Shown here in pieces: positions 26,601 through 35,698 of a stretch of 64,000 nucleotides of DNA (within the stretch, counting starts at the first letter, position 1; each line of letters begins with the position of its first letter). A program made the position numbers and the translations under genes. The stretch comes from Dyella acidiphila. Lineage in GTDB: Bacteria; Pseudomonadota; Gammaproteobacteria; Xanthomonadales; Rhodanobacteraceae. The stretch covers positions 62,001-126,000 of the forward strand of contig NZ_JACZZA010000004.1 in NCBI RefSeq assembly GCF_014863405.1. The letters are read 5' to 3'. Under the pieces are notes generated by a model. That model was not told the DNA's origin. It did not search any database and saw only the letters and a list, made by a program, of their open reading frames with translations.

Positions 26601-27744
26601 GACAGCACCGCCGCTCGACCAGCGCGCGGAGATCTGGCAGCTGCATCCGGCGGCGATCTGGCACGTGCAGGCCAAGGGTGTGCCGGCCGGCAACAGCAGC
26701 GACGGGCTGCGTTTCGAGCCGCTGCCGGGCGAAACATTGGCGATCGCGATCAGTCGTCCGCAGTCCGTGCAGGGCGACAGTCTTGCGTTCGACAGTGTCA
26801 CGGCAAGCAGCAGCGTCGGCGATCGCTCCACCGAGACCACGCTGGACCTGCTCGTGCGCAGTACGCGCGGCGGCGAACATGCGATCGTCTTGCCGGCGGG
26901 TACCGAATTGCTCGATGCGGCGCGCGATGACGATTCACTCAATCTGGCGGTGAAGGACGGCAAGCTCAGCCTGCCGCTGCTGCCCGGCAAGCATCACTAC
27001 GTGCTGCATGTACGCGAGCCGCGCGGCGTGGGCTTGCGTTCGGTAACGCCGGATTACGCGCTGGCTGCGCCCTCGGCGAATCTGTCGCTGCAGCTCAAGT
27101 TGCCGCAGGATCGCTGGGTGCTGTGGACATGGGGTCCGCGCATGGGGCCGGCCGTGCTGTATTGGGCGCAGCTGATTGTGCTGCTGCTGGCCGCGTGGCT
27201 GCTGGCGCGCTATGCGCCAACGCCGCTGCGCTTCCATCACTGGCTGCTGCTTGGGCTGGGTTTTTCGGCGTTCGCATGGAGCGCGTATGCGCTGGTAGTG
27301 GTGTGGCTGATTCTGCTTGGTCTGCGCGCACGGCATGAGTCCGCGTTGCAGCGCCTGGGCAGTCGTCGTTTCAACCTGCTGCAGACGGTATTGGGCGCGG
27401 TGACCATCCTGGCGCTGTGCATGCTGGTATCGGCGGTGCCTACGGGTCTGCTTGGCGTGCCGGATATGCATGTCAGCGGCAACGATTCCAGTGCCTGGGA
27501 ACTGAACTGGTTTGCCGATCAGGCTGCTGATGCCTTGCCGCAGGCGGGTGTATTCAGCGTGTCGCTGTGGTTTTACAAGATCGCCATGCTGGCCTGGGCA
27601 TTGTGGCTGGCCAACGCGTTGATCGGCTGGTTGCGCTGGGGCTTCGATGCATGGACGCGCGGTGGTTATTGGCGCAAGCGCGAACCCAAGCCGGCACCGC
27701 TGCCGGTTGCCGCACCCACCGAGAGCAAGCTGGGCGATGCATAA
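23641..27744 (+). CDS. Very large envelope protein of unknown function
   Basis: 1367 residues, not recognised. The start at 23641 follows GGGGGAAA and opens a signal peptide ([20 protein letters not shown]). Three parts are visible: a first periplasmic beta-rich region (about 20-460); a membrane cluster ([20 protein letters not shown], then [10 protein letters not shown] and [19 protein letters not shown], about 465-560) with a Pro/Ala-rich loop at about 590-630 and another helix near 690-710; a second beta-rich region starting at about 745 (cysteines in KCTPDCAVV); and a C-terminal membrane cluster (about 1170-1340). The two beta regions share wording such as dilution into [13 protein letters not shown] loops, suggesting duplication. 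prmC overlaps its end by eight bases. Confidence 0.75.
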   Translation: MRRWIGMFALLWLALPVMAQEVPAALHDWQDWVLHDVPEHACPFLANRNPGVGNNQCIWASRLALQADKDGGHFSLGVHVDAAGWVGIPGDEHAWPQQVQVNDKAMPVLAHESQPALWLEPGDYTVRGNLPWDTRPARLRVPMSIGLVALSLDGQAVDHVERSGDQLTLGEAAAAQRQADALSIRVYRHLADGMPAMLDTQLQLNVTGSSREQVLGPALPKGFVATALNSDLPAQLDADGKLRVQLRPGQWNVQLSARSVDTLQQVSLNLPPQPWPQQEIWSYSDDQELRSTHVDGRATDAAQAGVPSDWSSLPAYVLDAGNGLNVEQGVRGNEGSAADQLQLQRQIWLDFDGQGLSISDHLTGTLQHRLRLDVASPWQLQRASQGEQPLLVTQPDPQHSGVELRGKELDLQAGLRIADRSGSLPSTGWLTPLEHIDATLHLPYGYRLIGASGVDRSPDSWIAQWSLLDLFVVALIALLAGRLLGWRWALVAVVFLVLSQHEGGAPRWTLGLALALGLLKKALPQGRLERAAQLVAAAMLALAVLWTLPFALTQLQSALHPQLETSGGTSMVDFIEPMMDAKQEVKPQPQVMQQAAPAPPAPPAAPAPVMQEASSAAAPANRQAPADMVLSASIIGGRPPANDNDTRSVIQAGAGEPSWDVGNNYALSWSGPITAEQSMRLVIAPAWLVRWLRVIMLALLVVLLGRMVQNLLRPLQPSWRGWWPGRGTAALLAIACLPHLAHAQATPNPTLLSQLQARLTEAPKCTPDCAVVANATVQAKDDQISLDLEVHVGATVALPMPSTDGGMQMAGISVDNNANASIGRFEGQLVTRLAPGVHHLSFSYRVKPVDSTTLNFTLRPQRIAFSGQGWSMDGSDAGRMLGDSITFNRVKTASDGQQAPLPQQAFPPYVRLTRMLQLGVDWSVINTVERIAPSTGGFTLELPLLAGEHPLGDNVRVQNGRISVTFNAGQNTASWTSRLEHADNLSLTAPPLDQRAEIWQLHPAAIWHVQAKGVPAGNSSDGLRFEPLPGETLAIAISRPQSVQGDSLAFDSVTASSSVGDRSTETTLDLLVRSTRGGEHAIVLPAGTELLDAARDDDSLNLAVKDGKLSLPLLPGKHHYVLHVREPRGVGLRSVTPDYALAAPSANLSLQLKLPQDRWVLWTWGPRMGPAVLYWAQLIVLLLAAWLLARYAPTPLRFHHWLLLGLGFSAFAWSAYALVVVWLILLGLRARHESALQRLGSRRFNLLQTVLGAVTILALCMLVSAVPTGLLGVPDMHVSGNDSSAWELNWFADQAADALPQAGVFSVSLWFYKIAMLAWALWLANALIGWLRWGFDAWTRGGYWRKREPKPAPLPVAAPTESKLGDA

Positions 27745-28585
27745 AGTACGTGACGTATTGCAGGCGGCGACGCAGCAGCTGGGCGACCGCGTCGATGCGG
27801 AAGTGTTGCTGGCCTATGCCTTGAGCAAGCCGCGCAGCTGGCTGATCGCGCATGCGGACGATGGCTTGGCGGCCGAGCATGCCTCGGCCTACCACGTGCT
27901 GATCGAGCAGCGTAAGGCCGGCGAACCGGTGGCTTATATCACCGGACGGCGCGGCTTCTGGTCGCTCGATCTGGAGGTGACGCCGGCCACGCTGATTCCG
28001 CGGCCGGAAACCGAACTGCTGGTGGAGCTGGCGCTGGAGCGCCTGCCAATCGACGCGAACGTGCGCGTGCTGGACCTGGGCACCGGCAGCGGTGCGATCG
28101 CCTTGGCGATTGCGCGCGAACGTCCGCGCGCGCAGGTCACCGCCACCGACGCCAGCGTCGAGGCGCTGGCGGTGGCGCAGCGCAATGCGCAGCGGCATGG
28201 CATCGGCAATGTCAGCTTCGCGCATGGCAACTGGTTTGCGCCGCTGGGCGCGCAGCAGTTCGAGTTGATCGTGTCCAATCCGCCGTATATCGAAAGTCAC
28301 GATCCGCACCTGGAACAAGGCGATCTGCGCTTCGAGCCGGTCAGCGCACTCGCTTCGGGTATCGATGGACTGGACGATATCCGCCGCATCATCCGCGATG
28401 CAGGCAAGCATCTCTGCAGTGCCGGCTGGTTGCTGTTCGAACATGGATGGCATCAGGGCGATGCAGTTCGCTCACTGCTTCGTCATGCATCTTTCGCCAA
28501 GGTTTCAACCATGCGCGATCTGGAGCAGCGCGATCGCGTCACTGGCGGGTGCTGGTCAGTCAGCGAGGATTGTGACTCGCCATAG
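27737..28585 (+). CDS. prmC: Release factor glutamine N5-methyltransferase
   Basis: 282 residues. Methylates the GGQ glutamine of RF1 and RF2. A helical N-terminal domain ([20 protein letters not shown]) precedes the SAM-binding fold: [27 protein letters not shown] and the catalytic SNPPYIES. The start at 27737 overlaps the end of the large envelope gene by eight bases, so the two are probably coupled; the usual partner prfA is not in view. The C-terminus is ordinary for the family. Confidence 0.95.
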   Translation: MHKVRDVLQAATQQLGDRVDAEVLLAYALSKPRSWLIAHADDGLAAEHASAYHVLIEQRKAGEPVAYITGRRGFWSLDLEVTPATLIPRPETELLVELALERLPIDANVRVLDLGTGSGAIALAIARERPRAQVTATDASVEALAVAQRNAQRHGIGNVSFAHGNWFAPLGAQQFELIVSNPPYIESHDPHLEQGDLRFEPVSALASGIDGLDDIRRIIRDAGKHLCSAGWLLFEHGWHQGDAVRSLLRHASFAKVSTMRDLEQRDRVTGGCWSVSEDCDSP

Positions 28586-28679
28586 CCATCGGCGTAGACT
28601 GCAGGCACAACGAGGGAGCCCGGGTTACATCGGCGCGTCCGGGCACTACAAAACAAAAGTCTGCCCCGGATCTACTGCC

Positions 28680-31019
28680 ATGAATCCTTGTCGTCGTGCT
28701 GTTGCCCGTCGTAGACCCGTGCAACGCCGCTTGCCACGGCTGATTCGCCTGCTGCTGGTGCCGCTGGTGTTTCCTGCCGCGATACCGGCGGTGATGGCGC
28801 AGACGACACCTGCGCCGGCGTCTTCCAGTAATCCGCCGCCATCGCCGGCGCAAGTTTCAACGGCGAACAAATCCGCCGTTACCTTGAGTGAAGTGATGGT
28901 GACGGCCAATCGCCGCCGTGAGCCGGAGCGCGAAGTGCCCATGCATGTCGCCACAGTATCGGCGACCTCGCTGCAGCAGCTCGGCGCCAAGAACCTCAAC
29001 GACTACGTGTCGTACCAGCCCGGCGTGTTCTTCGCCAGCTCCGGCGGCACGGGGCAGGGCGAATTGATCATGCGCGGCGTGTCGACCGGCAACCAGACCA
29101 GCCCGACCGTGTCGGTGTATATCGACGACGTGCCGGTGGGCGGCAGCACGGTGTATGCGGCCGCCGCCACCTTCGTGTTCGATCCGGCGCTGCTGGATCT
29201 GGATCACATCGAATTTCTGTATGGCCCGCAGGGCACGCTGTACGGTGCCGGCTCGATGGGCGGCCTGGTGAAATACGTGACGGTGAAGCCGGATACCAGC
29301 GGTTTTTCCGGCAATGTCGGCGGCGATATTTCCAATACCAATCGTGGCGGCATGAGCTACACCGAACATGCCTCGCTGAATATCCCGCTGGTGAAGGACA
29401 AGGCCGCCCTGCGTGTGGCGGTAGTGGATCAGCACATCACCGGCGTCTACCGCGCCGTGGGCGAAACCCCGGCCGGTGGCGACGATCGCACGCATACCAA
29501 GGGTGCACGCGTGCAGCTGGAAGTGGATCCCACCGACAAGCTCAGCTTCAATGTCACCGCGATGGCGCAGCAGATTGCCGCCGATGGCTTGTCGATGGCC
29601 GATTACAACCTGCAAGGCCAGCCGATCTCCGGCGGCATCTATACGCGCCGGCTCAATCACCGCGAACCGTTTACGCAGACGCTGGAACTGTATTCCTTTC
29701 ACGCCGGCTACGATTTCGATGCCGGTACGCTGGACTGGATCAGCTCTTACCAGAACTTCGTCAATCACAGCGTGCAGGATTATCCGGATTCCTTCCTGAC
29801 CTTGTTGAACGCGCTTGGCCCGGCGCTTGGCGTGGATCAGCCGCTGAGTTCGCTGTATGTCGACTCGCAATACACCGTGCACAAGGCTTCGCAGGAAATG
29901 CGCCTGACCTCGCGCAAAAATCCCAACTTCGATTGGCTGGGCGGCTTCTGGTTCAACCGCGAGAATGTGTGGGAGCAATATGTGCTGGAGGGCGACAACA
30001 AATCGCAGCCCGGCCAGACCAGCCTGATCCAGCAGAACGTCAACGCCGGTTTCTCCGAGTATGCCGGCTACGGCGATCTCACCTGGCATGTGAATCCGAC
30101 GTTGGATCTGACCGTTGGTGCGCGCGCCAGCGGCAACTCGCAGCACTTGTCCAATTTCGAGCAAGGCCCGGTGGCGGGCAGTCCCGGTGGATTCCGCGAG
30201 CACCTGCTCAGCGACGACATCACCAAGATGATCACGCTGAGCTGGCGCCCCAACGACAAAGGCAGCTACTACATGCGCGCCTCCACCGGCTATCGCCCGG
30301 GCGGCCTGCAGGCGCCGATCGAAAGCACCTTGCTTGGTCCCAATCCGAATGCCAAGGACAGCTTCGGTTCCGACGACCTGCAAAGTTACGAGCTCGGCTA
30401 CAAGAGTCGCCAGTTGGACGGCCATTTGAATGTAGGCATCGACGGCTACGATATCGAATGGCACCACATGCAGCTGTACACCTACACCCTGGGCAACACC
30501 ATCATCCAGAACGCCGGCGATGCACGCGTGGAAGGCGTGGAGATGCAGGCCAATTATTCGAACGGTCCGTGGCAGCTGGGGGCTTCGTCGGCCTATACCG
30601 ATGCCTATGCCAAGAGCGGCAGCCCGCAGCTGGGCATCCAGCCCGGCGCGCCGTTGCCGTATTCGGCCAGGTGGGCCGGCACGCTGAGCGGCAAGTACAA
30701 GTTCATCCTGGCCGGGATGGACGCTTATGTCGGTGTCAATGCACGCGCATCGAGCCATCGCAATGCGGGCTTTAGCGGTGACGACAGCGATCCGAACTTC
30801 TATCTGCCGGGCTTCATGTTCCTCGACCTCAATACCGGCGTGAACCTGCGCAACGGTGCGAACATCGATTTCTATGTGCGCAACGTGCTGAACCGGCAGG
30901 TTCCGATCGGCACCTTGAACGATGAGGCGGTGAACTTTCTGGCTACGGTCGGCGGCCCGATGCTGGTGCAGATGTCGACGCCGCGTACGGTGGGGGTGTC
31001 GTTCAATGTGCCGTTCTAG
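28680..31019 (+). CDS. TonB-dependent outer-membrane receptor next to a glycosidase
   Basis: 779 residues. The ATG at 28680 opens an Arg-rich N region and a hydrophobic core (LIRLLLVPLVFPAAIPAVMA, then QTTPAP). A Pro/Ser-rich linker is followed by the TonB box VTLSEVMVTANRR, the plug (YQPGVFFASSGGTGQGELI, MRGVSTGNQTSPTVSVYIDD, FLYGPQGTLYGAGSMGG) and a barrel ending in aromatic SFNVPF. It belongs to the large iron-complex/outer-membrane receptor family. The following gene is a Tat-exported GH43-like glycosidase on the same strand, so an oligosaccharide is a candidate ligand, by context only. Confidence 0.87.
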   Translation: MNPCRRAVARRRPVQRRLPRLIRLLLVPLVFPAAIPAVMAQTTPAPASSSNPPPSPAQVSTANKSAVTLSEVMVTANRRREPEREVPMHVATVSATSLQQLGAKNLNDYVSYQPGVFFASSGGTGQGELIMRGVSTGNQTSPTVSVYIDDVPVGGSTVYAAAATFVFDPALLDLDHIEFLYGPQGTLYGAGSMGGLVKYVTVKPDTSGFSGNVGGDISNTNRGGMSYTEHASLNIPLVKDKAALRVAVVDQHITGVYRAVGETPAGGDDRTHTKGARVQLEVDPTDKLSFNVTAMAQQIAADGLSMADYNLQGQPISGGIYTRRLNHREPFTQTLELYSFHAGYDFDAGTLDWISSYQNFVNHSVQDYPDSFLTLLNALGPALGVDQPLSSLYVDSQYTVHKASQEMRLTSRKNPNFDWLGGFWFNRENVWEQYVLEGDNKSQPGQTSLIQQNVNAGFSEYAGYGDLTWHVNPTLDLTVGARASGNSQHLSNFEQGPVAGSPGGFREHLLSDDITKMITLSWRPNDKGSYYMRASTGYRPGGLQAPIESTLLGPNPNAKDSFGSDDLQSYELGYKSRQLDGHLNVGIDGYDIEWHHMQLYTYTLGNTIIQNAGDARVEGVEMQANYSNGPWQLGASSAYTDAYAKSGSPQLGIQPGAPLPYSARWAGTLSGKYKFILAGMDAYVGVNARASSHRNAGFSGDDSDPNFYLPGFMFLDLNTGVNLRNGANIDFYVRNVLNRQVPIGTLNDEAVNFLATVGGPMLVQMSTPRTVGVSFNVPF

Positions 31020-31028
31020 TCGCTTTGC

Positions 31029-31121
31029 TTGGGTTGGGTTACGCCGGATTTGACCTGGGGTAACCCAACGATGTTGCTACGAAGACAGATCGTTGGGTTA
31101 CGCTGCGCTAACCCAACCTAC
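31029..31121. repeat. Nested inverted repeat, copy A (left arm degenerate)
   Basis: The right arm (31092-31121) is identical to the 30-nt arm of the other two copies and reads GTTGGGTTACGCTGCGCTAA then CCCAACCTAC. The left arm (31029-31069) keeps TTGGGTTACG and TAACCCAAC but its middle is altered and longer. It lies between the receptor and the glycosidase gene. Confidence 0.85.
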
Positions 31122-31209
31122 GCGGTTTGATTGCGCAAAAAATAGTAAGCGACTGCGGCGATTTTCGTAATGCAGGCGCGTTGCACAATGCGTGGCAGCT
31201 ATCGGGGCC

Positions 31210-32826
31210 ATGCGCATGACCAGTCAATCGCGTCGCAATGCTTTCAAGTTGATCTTGGCCGGTGCCGCTGCCGCACCCTTTTCGCTAGGCGCGACGGCCG
31301 CGGCCGAATGCACGCGCTCCGTCCGCTGGGGCCGCGGTATCGAAGGCCAGCGCAAGGCCGATCTGGGTGACGGTCGCTACGTAAATCCGATCGTGCCGGG
31401 CGATCATCCGGATCCCACCATCCTCAAGGATGGCAGCGATTACTACACGACGTTCTCGCCGTTCGATGCATTTCCTGCGTTGATCATCTGGCACTCCACC
31501 GACTTGGTGAACTGGGCGCCGCTGGCGCCGGCGTTGAACAAGCCGCTGGGCAGCGTGTGGGCAGTGGATCTGTGCAAGCACGACGGACGATATTTCATTT
31601 ATATGCCGGCCAATCCGGGCACGGGCTGGTCCATCTATGTGATCTGGGCCGATCACATCGAAGGGCCATGGAGCGATCCGATCGATTTGAAGATCGGCGA
31701 TTGCATCGATCCGGGTCATGTCGTGGGCGAAGACGGCAAGCGCTATCTGTTCGTCAACGGCATTCGCTATATCCGCCTCAGCGACGATGGGCTTTCCGCC
31801 GCCGGCACATTGCAGCTGGCGTACCAGCCGTGGCGCTATCCGCAGGATTGGGTGGTGGAAGATTTCGCACCGGAAGGCCCGAAGCTGCTGCGGCGTGGCG
31901 AATGGTTTTATCTGATTACGGCCATCGGCGGCACCGCGGGTCCGCCGACCGGCCATATGGTGATTGCAGCGCGGTCGCGCTCCATCCATGGCCCGTGGCA
32001 ACACTGTCCGCACAATCCGCTGGTGCGCACGATCAGTGCCGAGGAGCCATGGTGGTCGCGCGGGCATGCCTCGCTGGTAGAAGGACCGGCGGGCGACTGG
32101 TGGATGGTTTATCACGGCTACGAAAACGGCTTTCGCACACTCGGCCGGCAGACTTTGCTGGAGCCGATGGTGTGGACCGATGACGGCTGGTTCCGCGCGA
32201 CCGGTGGCGATCTTTCCGCGCCGTTGGCGAAACCTGCCGGTGGTCGTGCGAGCCCGTCCGGGCGGCCCTTGTCCGACGACTTCGCACACAACCGCCTGGG
32301 CGTGCAGTGGTGTGTGCAGGACACCGCGCCGGATGCCATGCAGTGCATCAGCTATGAAGCGAACAGCATGCGTATTGCTGCGACAGGGCGCTCGCCGGGC
32401 GACAGTTCGCCCGTGACCTGCCTGGTCGGCGATCGCGCCTATGTCGCGGAAGTCAGCCTGGAGTTGATCGGCCACACCGAGGGCGGGTTATTGCTTTACT
32501 ACAACCCGGTCGCCTACGTCGGCATCGGTTTTACGCCGAGCGAAATGAAAACCTTCGAATACGCGCAGGAACAGACCTGGGCGCGCAAGCCGATGGCCAG
32601 TTCCAGTGTGCGGATCCGGCTGACCAACGATCATAACGTCATCACCTGGCACTACTCGCACGACGGCGGCAAAACCTGGGTGCTCAACGACCTGCGCATG
32701 GAGGTGTCGGGCATCCACCACAACGTGTTCGGTGGTTTTGTGAGCCTGAATATCGGTATTTACAGCGCCGGCGAAGGCAGTGTCGTGGTGCGGGATTTTC
32801 GCTATCGGGCGATCGAGGCAGCATAA
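31210..32826 (+). CDS. Tat-exported GH43-like glycosidase with a C-terminal beta-sandwich domain
   Basis: 538 residues from ATG 31210 (ATG 31216 is an alternative). The twin-arginine signal SRRNAFKLILAGAAAAPF predicts folded export. The five-bladed propeller has GDHPDPTILKDG (general base Asp), GDCIDPGHV (pKa Asp) and EDFAPEGPKLL (general acid Glu), the GH43/GH32-clan triad. The last 180 residues are a DUF1349-like sandwich (LIGHTEGGLLLYYNP, ITWHYSHDGGKTW). Expected substrates are arabinose- or xylose-containing glycans, typical of plant cell walls. It pairs with the TonB receptor just upstream. Confidence 0.85.
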   Translation: MRMTSQSRRNAFKLILAGAAAAPFSLGATAAAECTRSVRWGRGIEGQRKADLGDGRYVNPIVPGDHPDPTILKDGSDYYTTFSPFDAFPALIIWHSTDLVNWAPLAPALNKPLGSVWAVDLCKHDGRYFIYMPANPGTGWSIYVIWADHIEGPWSDPIDLKIGDCIDPGHVVGEDGKRYLFVNGIRYIRLSDDGLSAAGTLQLAYQPWRYPQDWVVEDFAPEGPKLLRRGEWFYLITAIGGTAGPPTGHMVIAARSRSIHGPWQHCPHNPLVRTISAEEPWWSRGHASLVEGPAGDWWMVYHGYENGFRTLGRQTLLEPMVWTDDGWFRATGGDLSAPLAKPAGGRASPSGRPLSDDFAHNRLGVQWCVQDTAPDAMQCISYEANSMRIAATGRSPGDSSPVTCLVGDRAYVAEVSLELIGHTEGGLLLYYNPVAYVGIGFTPSEMKTFEYAQEQTWARKPMASSSVRIRLTNDHNVITWHYSHDGGKTWVLNDLRMEVSGIHHNVFGGFVSLNIGIYSAGEGSVVVRDFRYRAIEAA

Positions 32827-32926
32827 CCCTTAAGGCAAATCACCAGAGACCCCGTGCCCGAGAAAGCGAGTGCGCGGGCTTGGGGGCGAGGGATCTGTTG
32901 TTGCTCTTGCGCAGGAATCGACATGG

Positions 32927-32946
32927 ATTCCCGCTTTCGCGGGAAT
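32927..32946. repeat. GTCATTCC-type palindromic repeat, second copy
   Basis: ATTCCCGC, loop TTTC, GCGGGAAT, extended on one side by GACGACGG. It lies in the 161-bp gap between the convergent glycosidase and HpnN genes. The same gap also carries GC-rich inverted pieces near 32851-32880 that I could not classify. Confidence 0.7.
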
Positions 32947-32987
32947 GACGACGGTGAAGATCGCGGGCGCCGGGTTAACCAGCCTGC

Positions 32988-35588
32988 TCAATGACCGGTG
33001 CCGCTCACTTGCGCCGGTGGCTTGATCGCATACAGCAGCGCCGGCAGGAACACGAACGTCGCCAGCAGCACCGCCACCAGGCTCACCAGCAGCATGCGTC
33101 CCATGCTCGCCATGCCCAGGTCATGCGACAGCGCCAGCGAACCGAAGGCGGTGCCGGTGGTAAGGGCCGAGAACAACACCGCGCGCGCCGAGGCCGAGCT
33201 GATAAAGCGGCGCATGCCGGCACGCCAGTTCATCACGAAGTACACGTTGAACGACACGCCTACACCCAACAACAGCGGCAGCGAAATGATGTTGGCGTAA
33301 TTCACCGCCATGCCCAGCATGCGGGCGAGCAGGGCGGTCAGCAACGCGGACATGCCCAGCGTCAGCAGCACGATGCCGGTGTCCTTCAGGCGGCGGATCA
33401 CCAGCAGCAGCACGATCGCGATCGCGATAATCGCCAGCACGGCGGCCTGCTCGAAGGCGTGCATCATGGTGTCGGCCGAAGCGACGGTGGTTACGGCGGG
33501 GCCGCCGGCATCCGGAGCGATTCGCTGCACGGCGTCCACGAAGCGATGCAGACCCTTGGTGTCCTGGTCGTTGACGGTGGGCGAGACCTGGATGCGCACT
33601 TGCCCGGACGAGCTGACCCAGTCGCGCTTGATCGATTCGGGCAGCGTCGCCAGCGTCACGCCCTTGGCATCCAGGGCATCGCGCAGGCTTTGCAGCTGTG
33701 CGGGCAGGAAGCGGCTGACCGCGTCGTTCATGCCCATCAGGCGATCGTCGGGCACCTTGGCCAGCTTTTGCAGTGCGGCGTCGATGCCGCGCAACGGCGA
33801 ATCGGCCGGCATTTCCGCATTGGCGTCGACGATCGCCTCGTGCGCGTCCTCGATCGCCGAACGCAGCGCGGCGGGCGTGATCGGTGGCGCCGAGGGCTCT
33901 ACATCCAGCGAGGGCAGCATCAGCACCTGCGCCTGGTTGAGCTGCTCCAGCGACGCATCCTGGTCGGGCGGCACGAAGGTGGCGGCGGAAATCACGCTGG
34001 AGACTTCCGGCAGCTTGGACAGCTTGTCGCTGAGCGTGCGCGCCGTCTGCAGGTCCGGCACCATGATGTTGATGTTGAACGGGTTGGTGATCGGATTGTC
34101 GGCCAGGCTGCGCAGCGTGCGCATCGGCTCGGAAGTCTGGTCCTGGGTGTTGAGCGGATTGGCGTCGAACGGCATGCGGATTGCCGCATACAGGCCGACC
34201 AGTCCGAGCACCAGGAATACGATCAGTACACGCTTGTAGCGATGATGCAGGAACCCGTCCATCTTCGGACCGAACGGCAGCGACAGCTCCTTGGTCTGGC
34301 GCTGCGGCTTGAACAGGCTGAATAGCGCAGGCAGCAAGCTCAGCGTGCATACCAAGGCGATGCCCATGCCCACGCCGGCAATCGTGCCCAGTTCGGCCAC
34401 ACCGACGAAGCTGGTCGGCGAAAAGGCCAGAAAGCCGCAAGCAGTGGCGGCGGCGGCCACCGCGATCTGGCTGCCGGACACGCGTGCGCATTCGGCGATG
34501 GCGGTATTGATGTCGGCATGCAGCATGCGCATCTCGCGCATGCGCACGGCGAACTGGATGCCGAAATCCACCGCCAGGCCCACGAACAGCACAGCGAACG
34601 CCACCGAGATCACGTTCAAGGTGCCGATCGCCGCGGCGGCGAAGCCGATGGTCAGCGCAAAGCCGATCAGCAGGGTGATCAGAATCGGAATGATGCGGCG
34701 GAACGAATGCATCGCCAGATACAGCCACAGCGCGAGCAGCAGCAGGCTGCCGACGGTGCTCCACACGATGCCTTTGGTCAGCGCGCCGAATTGCACGTCG
34801 GCCAGCGGCACCGGCCCGGTGTAGTCGATGCGCACGCGGCCGGCTTTCACATCGGGCAGGTTGTCGCGGATCGCTTCCATCGCCTTGGTGGCGGCGCGGC
34901 CGGGCTCGAGCGAGTTTTCTTCCAGCACCGGATGGGTCAGCACCATGCGCACATTGTCCGGCTGCTGGGTGACGTCGGAGCCCAGCAGGCCCTGCCACGA
35001 CAGCGGCGTGGGATGGCCGTCGGCGGCGTCATCGAGCACCTTGCGCAACTGATCGAGCGCGGGCTTGTATGGCGACAGATCGGCGTGCTGGATGCGTACG
35101 CCAGCCGCCATCAAGGACACGCCGTTCAACAGGCCGCGCGCCGACGGATCGGTAGCCAGCGGTCCCAGCAAAGGCTGTGCGTTCATCAGCGAATTGAGCA
35201 GCTTGGTCAGATCGTCCGAACCGAGCAGCAATAACCCTTCGGTGCGGAAGAACGGATCGGCATCCGGACGGCTCACATCGATAAAGTGCTTTTTGTCCGC
35301 AGCCATCGCCTTGGCCAGCGCGGCGGCGGTTTCGTCCGATTCTTCCGGCGTGGCGCCGCGCACCACCGCGACCAGCAGATTGTTGAACTGCGGGAATTCG
35401 CGATCGAAGGCCATCGCATGCTGGCGCCAGGGCAGCGTCTTGGCGAACAGGTTGTCCGTGTTGGTGTCCACGCTCAGCCGATGCGCGGCCAGCCAGATGC
35501 TGGCGGTTGCCGCCAGCACATAGAACAGCACCACGTACACGGCAAAACGCCGGCAAAATTGAACCAGACGGACGATAAGCTCAGTCAC
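32988..35588 (-). CDS. hpnN: Hopanoid-associated RND transporter HpnN
   Basis: 866 residues from GTG 35588, preceded by AAGGAAG; an in-frame ATG 39 bp further up lacks a site. Two MMPL/RND halves, each with one helix, a large periplasmic loop and five to six helices: IVWSTVGSLLLLALWLYLAM and FAVLFVGLAVDFGIQFAVRM mark the first, ALLTALLARMLGMAVNYANI and GVGVSFNVYFVMNW the second. HpnN moves hopanoids from inner to outer membrane. The gene follows dxs, which feeds the isoprenoid pathway, and both are read leftwards. No squalene-hopene cyclase gene lies in the window. Confidence 0.87.
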   Translation of the reverse strand: MTELIVRLVQFCRRFAVYVVLFYVLAATASIWLAAHRLSVDTNTDNLFAKTLPWRQHAMAFDREFPQFNNLLVAVVRGATPEESDETAAALAKAMAADKKHFIDVSRPDADPFFRTEGLLLLGSDDLTKLLNSLMNAQPLLGPLATDPSARGLLNGVSLMAAGVRIQHADLSPYKPALDQLRKVLDDAADGHPTPLSWQGLLGSDVTQQPDNVRMVLTHPVLEENSLEPGRAATKAMEAIRDNLPDVKAGRVRIDYTGPVPLADVQFGALTKGIVWSTVGSLLLLALWLYLAMHSFRRIIPILITLLIGFALTIGFAAAAIGTLNVISVAFAVLFVGLAVDFGIQFAVRMREMRMLHADINTAIAECARVSGSQIAVAAAATACGFLAFSPTSFVGVAELGTIAGVGMGIALVCTLSLLPALFSLFKPQRQTKELSLPFGPKMDGFLHHRYKRVLIVFLVLGLVGLYAAIRMPFDANPLNTQDQTSEPMRTLRSLADNPITNPFNINIMVPDLQTARTLSDKLSKLPEVSSVISAATFVPPDQDASLEQLNQAQVLMLPSLDVEPSAPPITPAALRSAIEDAHEAIVDANAEMPADSPLRGIDAALQKLAKVPDDRLMGMNDAVSRFLPAQLQSLRDALDAKGVTLATLPESIKRDWVSSSGQVRIQVSPTVNDQDTKGLHRFVDAVQRIAPDAGGPAVTTVASADTMMHAFEQAAVLAIIAIAIVLLLVIRRLKDTGIVLLTLGMSALLTALLARMLGMAVNYANIISLPLLLGVGVSFNVYFVMNWRAGMRRFISSASARAVLFSALTTGTAFGSLALSHDLGMASMGRMLLVSLVAVLLATFVFLPALLYAIKPPAQVSGTGH

Positions 35589-35698
35589 GGGCCTAACGCT
35601 TCCTTTAATGGGTGAATGAAAAACCAAGATGCGCCGTGCGCACCGGGCAGTTCTCCGCGGAGAGCTGCGTCAATCAGCGGGCCGCTTATCGCAGCCCC

